A stretch of DNA of 64,000 bases from an uncultured Bacteroidales bacterium. GTDB lineage: Bacteria > Bacteroidota > Bacteroidia > Bacteroidales > Paludibacteraceae. Both the position numbers and the translations under genes were made by a program. Shown here piece by piece: positions 59,217 through 64,000 of the stretch (positions within the stretch are counted from its first letter, which is position 1; every line of letters starts with the position of its first letter). The notes under the pieces are model-generated. The model was not told where the DNA came from. It did not search any database and was given only the letters and a program-made list of their open reading frames with translations. The stretch is taken from positions 124,001 to 188,000 of the forward strand of contig CAMOUL010000001.1 of the NCBI GenBank assembly GCA_946626605.1, read 5' to 3'.

Positions 59217-60146
59217 ATGCAGAAATCCCTTCCTATAGTAGCCCTTTTGGTATCGATGTTGATCTGGTCGGTGAGCGGTATAGCTATCAAACAAGCATTG
59301 ACCGTTCTGCCGCCGTTTACGATGATCGTGCTTCGGTTTGTGCCGTCTGTGTTGCTGATGTTTATTATTGGCATTGTCCGTCGCAAACACAGTTTGTTCT
59401 GTTTGCAGAAGATGGACCTGAAGGACCTGCCGCTGTTTCTTCTTGCGGGTACGTGTCAGCCGTTTTTGTATTATTTATTGGAGACTTTTACGTTTGATGC
59501 GTTGAACAGCCCGACGATCGCCGAGACGCTACTCTCGACTTCGCCGCTGCTGAGTCCTATCTTTGCGGGCATTCTGTTGCGCGAACGCGTGACGAAGTAC
59601 AATATTCTCGGAATTTTGATCTCAACGGGCGGTGTATTTGCCTTGACGCTCATTGGTGCGACTAATTATTCGATAGGTAACTACTGGGGAATTCTCTTGG
59701 CTTTTGCCGCGGTTTCAGCGGCTGTGGTCGATTCTATTATGATGCGCAAAGCGCCTCAGAAATACAGTGCGCTTTCGTTCGTGTTCTACACCCAACTGAT
59801 CAGTTTGATGTATTTCATTCCGATTTGGTTGTGGCGCGAAGGACCGGCGGCGCTTAGCAATTTACAATTTACAATTCACAATTCGCAATTAATGGTGGCT
59901 TTGGGGTGTGTGGCGTATCTGACCATTTTTGCTTCGGTCATTGCGTTTATCCTCTTTTGCTATGCGCTTCGAAAGATCGGTGTGACGCAAGCCAATGCCT
60001 TCAATAATATCCGTCCTGCATTCACGGCCTTATGGATGTTTTTATTCTTCGGCGAACACCTGCCGATCGGTAAGTGGATAGGTATGGGATTAATCATATT
60101 CGGTTTATTTGTATGCCAAAAGCAAGAAAAAGTTTCCGATTCTTAA
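59217..60146 (+). CDS. EamA/DMT-superfamily transporter
   Basis: A 309-aa protein with ten membrane helices in two EamA halves (about 5-145 and 155-300), each with the usual SVSGIAIKQAL-like start and a Pro-rich helix. DMT transporters export or import amino acids, nucleotides-sugars or other metabolites; the substrate is unknown. A 7-bp repeat array is translated in the loop between helices 6 and 7 (LSNLQFTIHNSQLMV). It is the last gene of the GH3 operon. Confidence 0.88.
   Translation: MQKSLPIVALLVSMLIWSVSGIAIKQALTVLPPFTMIVLRFVPSVLLMFIIGIVRRKHSLFCLQKMDLKDLPLFLLAGTCQPFLYYLLETFTFDALNSPTIAETLLSTSPLLSPIFAGILLRERVTKYNILGILISTGGVFALTLIGATNYSIGNYWGILLAFAAVSAAVVDSIMMRKAPQKYSALSFVFYTQLISLMYFIPIWLWREGPAALSNLQFTIHNSQLMVALGCVAYLTIFASVIAFILFCYALRKIGVTQANAFNNIRPAFTALWMFLFFGEHLPIGKWIGMGLIIFGLFVCQKQEKVSDS
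59858..59892 (+). repeat. Heptanucleotide array inside the EamA gene
   Basis: Five units of CAATTTA/CAATTCA/CAATTCG, in frame. Confidence 0.88.
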
Positions 60147-60152
60147 GATTTT

Positions 60153-60183
60153 TTGTATATACGAATATTTATACGTAACTTTG
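60153..60183 (+). promoter_or_regulatory. Promoter of the steroid-reductase operon
   Basis: TTGTATATAC begins at 60153 and TAACTTTG at 60176 (23 bp). It is separate from the GH3 operon, whose last stop is at 60146. Confidence 0.8.
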
Positions 60184-60244
60184 TGCGTTTTTTGGGCCGA
60201 ACGATTTCGGGTTTGAACAACAGAATATTAATATAACAAACAAT

Positions 60245-61054
60245 ATGGAAATTTTAAACTCCTCTTTTAGCGACCTGTTAGTGATCATGTTTTTGGTCGG
60301 TTTGGTCGTTTTCGTTTCTCTTTATTTCGTGGATGCCGGTTACGGTAAGATGCGAACAGAGAAATGGGGTCCGTCCATGAACAACAAAGCCGGCTGGCTG
60401 TTGATGGAATGCCCTGTATTTTTTGTGGTGCTGTACGAGTACTTCAAGGCATGGGGTGATCCTACGTTGGCGCCGATCGTACAACAAGCGCCTTATTGGA
60501 TCTTTTTCCTGATCTTTGAATTCCATTATTTTCAGCGCTCGTTTATCTTCCCGTTCTTGCTGAAGGGTAAGAGCAAGATGCCGGTCGTTATTATGTTCCT
60601 CTCGGTGCTTTGGAATCTGATTAACGGATATATCCAAGGCTATTTCCTGTTCCATATCGCGCCGAAAGACCCGTATTACTCGCATCTCTTTACCTCGGCT
60701 TGGTTAACTGATCCCCGTTTCATCATCGGTACAGTGATCTTCTTTATTGGTTGGATTATCAATGTGCATTCGGATCATGTGATTCGTCACTTGCGTAAAC
60801 CGGGTGATACGAACCACTACCTGCCGAAGAAAGGTATGTATAAGTATGTGACGAGTGCGAACTATCTGGGTGAGATCACCGAGTGGCTCGGCTTTGCTAT
60901 CCTTACCTGGTCTGTATCCGGTCTGTTGTTCTTCTGGTTCAGCTGCTGCAACCTTGTGCCGCGTGCCAACTCGATCTATCACAAATACGAGGAAGAGTTC
61001 CCGGATGAGTTTGATCGCAAGAAACTGAAACGTATTATTCCGTTTATTTATTAA
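60245..61054 (+). CDS. Steroid 5-alpha-reductase (SRD5A-like)
   Basis: A 269-aa integral membrane protein with about six to seven helices, of the 3-oxo-5-alpha-steroid 4-dehydrogenase family (PF02544). The C-terminal half closely follows the animal enzymes: INVHSDHVIRHLRKPGDTNH, then YKYVTSANYLGEITEWLGF, and NLVPRANSIYHKYEEEFP to a final IPFIY. These parts bind NADPH and the steroid in known structures. In gut Bacteroidota, homologues (5AR) reduce the delta4 bond of 3-oxo-delta4 bile acids and steroids to the 5-alpha (allo) form. It is the first gene of a three-gene operon and lies 2 bp before the Old Yellow Enzyme gene. Confidence 0.93.
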   Translation: MEILNSSFSDLLVIMFLVGLVVFVSLYFVDAGYGKMRTEKWGPSMNNKAGWLLMECPVFFVVLYEYFKAWGDPTLAPIVQQAPYWIFFLIFEFHYFQRSFIFPFLLKGKSKMPVVIMFLSVLWNLINGYIQGYFLFHIAPKDPYYSHLFTSAWLTDPRFIIGTVIFFIGWIINVHSDHVIRHLRKPGDTNHYLPKKGMYKYVTSANYLGEITEWLGFAILTWSVSGLLFFWFSCCNLVPRANSIYHKYEEEFPDEFDRKKLKRIIPFIY

Positions 61055-61056
61055 TA

Positions 61057-62364
61057 ATGGCTACCCCAAAAACCAAAGAGCCGGCTAATGAGTCGAAGCT
61101 CTTTACTCCCTTCCAATTGGGACCTATCACGCTGCGGAATCGATTTATCCGCAGCGCGGCTTTTGAGAATATGGCTCGTGCGAACAAGCCGACTCAAGAA
61201 CTGCAAGACTATCATGTATCCGTAGCTCGCGGCGGAGTAGGTATGACGACTGTTGCGTACTGTGCGGTGGACCTGAGCGGTGTGTCTTTTGATGGTCAGT
61301 TGTATGTCAATGATGCCATCATCCCCGATATGAAGAAGATGACTGACGCGATTCATGCGGAAGGCGCGAAGGCCAGTATTCAGTTGGGTCACTGCGGTAA
61401 CATGACGCATTTCTATACCTGCCATTGTATGCCGGTAAGTGCATCGAATGGCTTTAACCTCTATTCGCCGACGATCCATCGTCGTCTGAAAGTAGCAGAG
61501 ATCAAGACCCTCGTTCAGAAATTCGGTGAGGCCGTTGATTTCGCCCGTAAGTGCGGATTTGACTGCGTGGAGATTCATGCCGGACATGCATACCTGCTGT
61601 CGCAGTTCTTAGCGCGTCGTACGAATCATCGTCACGACCAGTATGGCGGTAGTTTTGAGAACCGCTGTCGTTTCCTTAACGAGGCGCTGGATGCTGTCAT
61701 GGAGCATGCAAAAGACGACATGGCGGTGGTTGTAAAGACCAATATGTGGGATGACTGCTGGCACGGTGTGAGCATCGAAGAGGGTATTCAGGTAGCCCGC
61801 GAGATCGCGAAGCATAAAGTACATGGTATCGTGCTTTCCGGCGGTACAGTCAGTCGTTCCCCGATGACCATTCTGAGCGGCGCCATGCCGTACAAGACCC
61901 TTGCGCATTACATGCCGATGAAATCGTTCTGGTGGCTGAAAGCCGCTTTGAATATTCCGGGCGTACACCAGATCATGTTGCCCACTTCGCCTTTCCACGA
62001 GTTATACTTTATGGAGAAAGCCAAACTGTTCCAAGAGGCGCTGAAGGACATCGATATTCCGCTGATCTATGTGGGCGGCGTGCAGAACGGCGATAACTGC
62101 CAACAGATCATGGACGAAGGTTTCGAACTCTTCCAGATCGCGCACGTGCTGATCAAAGATCCGGATTTCGTAAAGCATGTGAAAGAGAACCCGCATTATC
62201 ATGCTAACTGCGGTCGTTCGAACTACTGCGTAGGACGTATGTATACGCTCAATATGAAGTGCCACGAATGCGTAGAGCGCGATGGCGAAGTGATCGCGCC
62301 GCGTATCAAGAAGGAAATTGCTAAATTAGAGAAAGATGCTAGCATTAGTAACGGGCGCAAGTAG
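61057..62364 (+). CDS. Old Yellow Enzyme-family flavin oxidoreductase (candidate 5-beta-reductase)
   Basis: A 435-aa NADH:flavin oxidoreductase with an FMN-binding TIM barrel: FTPFQLGPITLRNRFIRSA at the start, IQLGHCGN, the substrate-binding VEIHAGHAYLLSQFL (His pair about residue 174), DQYGGSFENRCRF, and IVLSGGTVSRS. A Cys-rich stretch near the C-terminus (NCGRSNYCVGR, CHECVERDG) resembles an iron-sulfur site in related enzymes such as BaiCD, but the extra FAD/NAD domain of those enzymes is absent. In known clusters an OYE-type 5BR works on the same substrates as 5AR to give the 5-beta product. It overlaps the next gene by 29 bp. Confidence 0.9.
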   Translation: MATPKTKEPANESKLFTPFQLGPITLRNRFIRSAAFENMARANKPTQELQDYHVSVARGGVGMTTVAYCAVDLSGVSFDGQLYVNDAIIPDMKKMTDAIHAEGAKASIQLGHCGNMTHFYTCHCMPVSASNGFNLYSPTIHRRLKVAEIKTLVQKFGEAVDFARKCGFDCVEIHAGHAYLLSQFLARRTNHRHDQYGGSFENRCRFLNEALDAVMEHAKDDMAVVVKTNMWDDCWHGVSIEEGIQVAREIAKHKVHGIVLSGGTVSRSPMTILSGAMPYKTLAHYMPMKSFWWLKAALNIPGVHQIMLPTSPFHELYFMEKAKLFQEALKDIDIPLIYVGGVQNGDNCQQIMDEGFELFQIAHVLIKDPDFVKHVKENPHYHANCGRSNYCVGRMYTLNMKCHECVERDGEVIAPRIKKEIAKLEKDASISNGRK

Positions 62365-63163
62365 TGGTATCGGCTTGCAGTATGCGACCCAGTTGGCGCG
62401 TGACTATCACTGTGACCTGCTGCTGGTAAGCAACCAAGAGAAGGAACTGAAGGAAGTAGCGGCTGATCTCGCTTCGCAGTATGGCGTGAAGACGATCGCG
62501 CACTTTGCGGACCTGAGTCTGATCGACGCGGCGGAGCAACTGCACGATTGGTGCAAGGCGGAAGGCTATGTGATCGATATCCTCATCAATAACGCGGGCG
62601 TATTCTTCTTTAACCAGTATTGCAACACTTCGATGAAGCGTATCGAACTGATGCTGCAGCTCCATATCATGACCGTAGCGAAGATGACACGTCTGTTTGC
62701 CGAGGATATGTTGCAACGCGAACTGACGCCCGAAGAGGCCCACACGCGTATATGCAGACGCAAACGCATGCGCGGATATATATTGAATATGAGTAGTATG
62801 TCGGCGTGGATGGCTATGCCGGGTATTCAGACCTACAATGCCTCCAAAGCCTTCATCTATAATTTCTCCAAGTCGCTGTGGTACGAACTCTATCCGCAGA
62901 ACGTGGGTATCACGGTGATGGCTCCGGGTGCTGTAGATACAGCCCTATTCGGATTAGCTCCGAGACTCCGTAAACTGGCTGTAAACCTGACGGTTAGTAT
63001 CCCGCCTGAGAAACTGGTGAAACGGGCCCTACGGAAGATGTTCCGCGGTAAGAAAGCCGATACACCGGGTGTGATCAACTGGTTGAGCACACCGCTGCTG
63101 AAGCATACACCGGATTGGATGCTTTTCCTCGCACAGAAGAAATTGGCGAAGTTTATGCATTAA
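62336..63163 (+). CDS. Short-chain dehydrogenase/reductase (candidate hydroxysteroid dehydrogenase)
   Basis: A 275-aa classical SDR. The NAD(P)-binding TGASSGIG (residues 6-13), NNAGV (about 85), the catalytic Ser in MSSMSAWM and the YNASK pair (about residue 163) are present. A C-terminal extension of about 45 residues is basic and hydrophobic (VSIPPEKLVKRALRKMF and after), as in membrane-associated 17-beta/3-keto reductases. With 5AR and an OYE in the same operon, oxidation or reduction of a steroid 3-hydroxyl (3-beta-HSDH-type) is the best guess; fatty-acyl or other ketone substrates are not excluded. A strong terminator begins at its stop. Confidence 0.88.
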   Translation: MLALVTGASSGIGLQYATQLARDYHCDLLLVSNQEKELKEVAADLASQYGVKTIAHFADLSLIDAAEQLHDWCKAEGYVIDILINNAGVFFFNQYCNTSMKRIELMLQLHIMTVAKMTRLFAEDMLQRELTPEEAHTRICRRKRMRGYILNMSSMSAWMAMPGIQTYNASKAFIYNFSKSLWYELYPQNVGITVMAPGAVDTALFGLAPRLRKLAVNLTVSIPPEKLVKRALRKMFRGKKADTPGVINWLSTPLLKHTPDWMLFLAQKKLAKFMH

Positions 63164-63189
63164 AAAAAGAGGCACGCGCCTCTTTTTTT
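63162..63189. terminator. Bidirectional terminator between convergent genes
   Basis: AAAAAAAGAGGC pairs perfectly with GCCTCTTTTTTT around ACGC. It serves the SDR operon on the plus strand and the protease gene on the minus strand. Confidence 0.93.
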
Positions 63190-64000
63190 ATTCTTTCAGT
63201 TCCGCTAACGCTCGCTTGATCTCTTTATCGAAGCGCACTTGGTAAGCGGCTTGTCCGCGCTGGTAGTAATAACGCAGCACGATCTCGGTGCCTAACAGTT
63301 CTTTTACTTCGTCCATGTTACGCGCGATAGCTTGGCGGAAATTAGGCGTTAAGTCTTGCTCTAAGGCTTCTAACTTCGCCAGGATGGTCGGGTCGATATC
63401 CTCGTTCTTAGCCATTTTCAGCATGTCGGCGTAGTACTTGCCGGTCTCGGTCTCGTATTTATAACCGCGTTCATCCAGGAAAGCGCAGAAGTCCTCGATA
63501 TCCGCATCGCTGACCTCGTATTCCTTGGGGTCGGCTATCGTCGGATGTTGGCGGTAATAGCGCGTCGCGAAATCAAAGAAATAATGGTTGATATAGAGGG
63601 AATAGCATATATCTACTTTCGCCGAGTCATCCATCACGATATCGGGTAAGATGCCTCCTGCCGTATCGCGTTTGAGGGCATGTCCTTTCTGCCGCTCGCT
63701 ATAGTCAATAGCCTGAATACAACGTCCGGAAGGAAGGTAGTACTTACTGGTCGTCACTTTCAGATGTCCGCCTAAGGTCACCGGGCGTACGTTTTGTACC
63801 AGTCCTTTACCGAAGGTACGTTGACCGATCAGTTTCGCCCGACCTAAGTCTTGCAAGGCTCCTGCGACGATCTCACTGGCCGAAGCGGAGTTTTTATCCA
63901 CAAGTAGCACGAGCGGCAGGGCTTTGTAACGCGGGTTATTTCGTGTCTTATAGACGCGATTGCTTTGCGAAGTCTTGCCTTTGGTCTCTACCACCAGCTG
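63188..64000 (-). CDS. C-terminal processing protease (S41 family), 3' part
   Basis: The C-terminal 270 residues of a CtpA/Prc-type serine protease; the gene runs off the right edge with its frame open. The catalytic Ser lies in NSASASEIVAGAL and the catalytic Lys in GQRTFGKGLVQ, 25 residues later as usual. The PDZ domain and signal peptide would be beyond the window. A long helical region (last 150 residues) is typical of Bacteroidota members. These enzymes trim periplasmic proteins from the C-terminus. The stop lies in the arm of the shared terminator. Confidence 0.93.
   Translation of the reverse strand, partial: QLVVETKGKTSQSNRVYKTRNNPRYKALPLVLLVDKNSASASEIVAGALQDLGRAKLIGQRTFGKGLVQNVRPVTLGGHLKVTTSKYYLPSGRCIQAIDYSERQKGHALKRDTAGGILPDIVMDDSAKVDICYSLYINHYFFDFATRYYRQHPTIADPKEYEVSDADIEDFCAFLDERGYKYETETGKYYADMLKMAKNEDIDPTILAKLEALEQDLTPNFRQAIARNMDEVKELLGTEIVLRYYYQRGQAAYQVRFDKEIKRALAELKE

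Overview
The window looks like a chromosomal segment of a Bacteroidales bacterium (phylum Bacteroidota). The evidence is sixteen clear promoters of the Bacteroidota type (TTG at -33, 19-bp spacer after the TTGN block, TAnnTTTG at -7), TonB-receptor/DUF4249 and DUF4293 genes, a class I fumarase, KDO synthesis for LPS, outer-membrane barrels and a short C-terminal tail seen on secreted proteins of this order. The genus cannot be fixed by eye; a gut or other anaerobic host-associated lineage is likely. Gene density is high and most genes are housekeeping. No phage, insertion sequence, CRISPR array or rRNA was seen.

Layout. 0-5.3 kb: edge of a CcdA-like gene on the minus strand, then fumarase, a degenerate M23-type protein, dxr and rseP. 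5.4-12 kb: TonB receptor plus DUF4249 lipoprotein, a left-handed beta-helix acyltransferase, DUF4293, MscS channel and rlmN. 12-21.3 kb: a membrane LytTR regulator facing a tiny peptide gene and a degenerate SGNH hydrolase, then minus-strand yidC, an outer-membrane protein, deoD, kdsB and mfd. 21.3-25 kb: HAD phosphatase, BI-1 membrane protein, a 0.9-kb gene-free stretch made largely of two ~340-bp direct repeats, a DUF4384 gene broken by an in-frame amber codon, an array of three 13-nt hairpins at 20-nt spacing, and a long nested palindrome. 25-36.7 kb: one apparent transcription unit with bglX, a SpoIIE/anti-sigma-kinase fusion, STAS antagonist, (p)ppGpp synthetase, kinase-like protein, small alarmone hydrolase, tyrosine phosphatase, H+/Na+-pyrophosphatase and M20 dipeptidase. 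36.7-43.1 kb: tRNA-Pro(TGG), a HAD gene starting 1 nt after the tRNA, an acyltransferase, and a TolC/HlyD/ABC-2 efflux set. 43.2-46.7 kb: a cysteine-rich C_GCAxxG_C_C protein, cysteine synthase, serine acetyltransferase, lipoamide dehydrogenase. 46.8-53.8 kb: two paralogous secreted endonuclease I genes, a polyprenyl-phosphate glycosyltransferase, an unknown helical protein and a PagL-like barrel. 54-60.1 kb: a duplicated-domain lipoprotein, an unknown exported protein, a GH3-type acyl-acid amido synthetase, HAD, acyltransferase and EamA transporter. 60.2-63.2 kb: a three-gene operon of a steroid 5-alpha-reductase homologue, an Old Yellow Enzyme and a short-chain dehydrogenase. 63.2 kb to the edge: a C-terminal processing protease on the minus strand.

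How the parts work together. The three-gene set at 60.2-63.2 kb has the composition of the 5AR/5BR/HSDH clusters by which gut Bacteroidota reduce 3-oxo-delta4 steroids and bile acids, and is the strongest lead for metabolism. The 27.3-33.1 kb block puts partner-switching signalling in one operon with both making and breaking of (p)ppGpp, which suggests a self-contained stress or starvation circuit. A striking genome-level feature is a family of degenerate 7-bp tandem repeats at 19 places, both between genes and inside genes (twice in rlmN, three times in mfd), where they are translated without breaking the frame.
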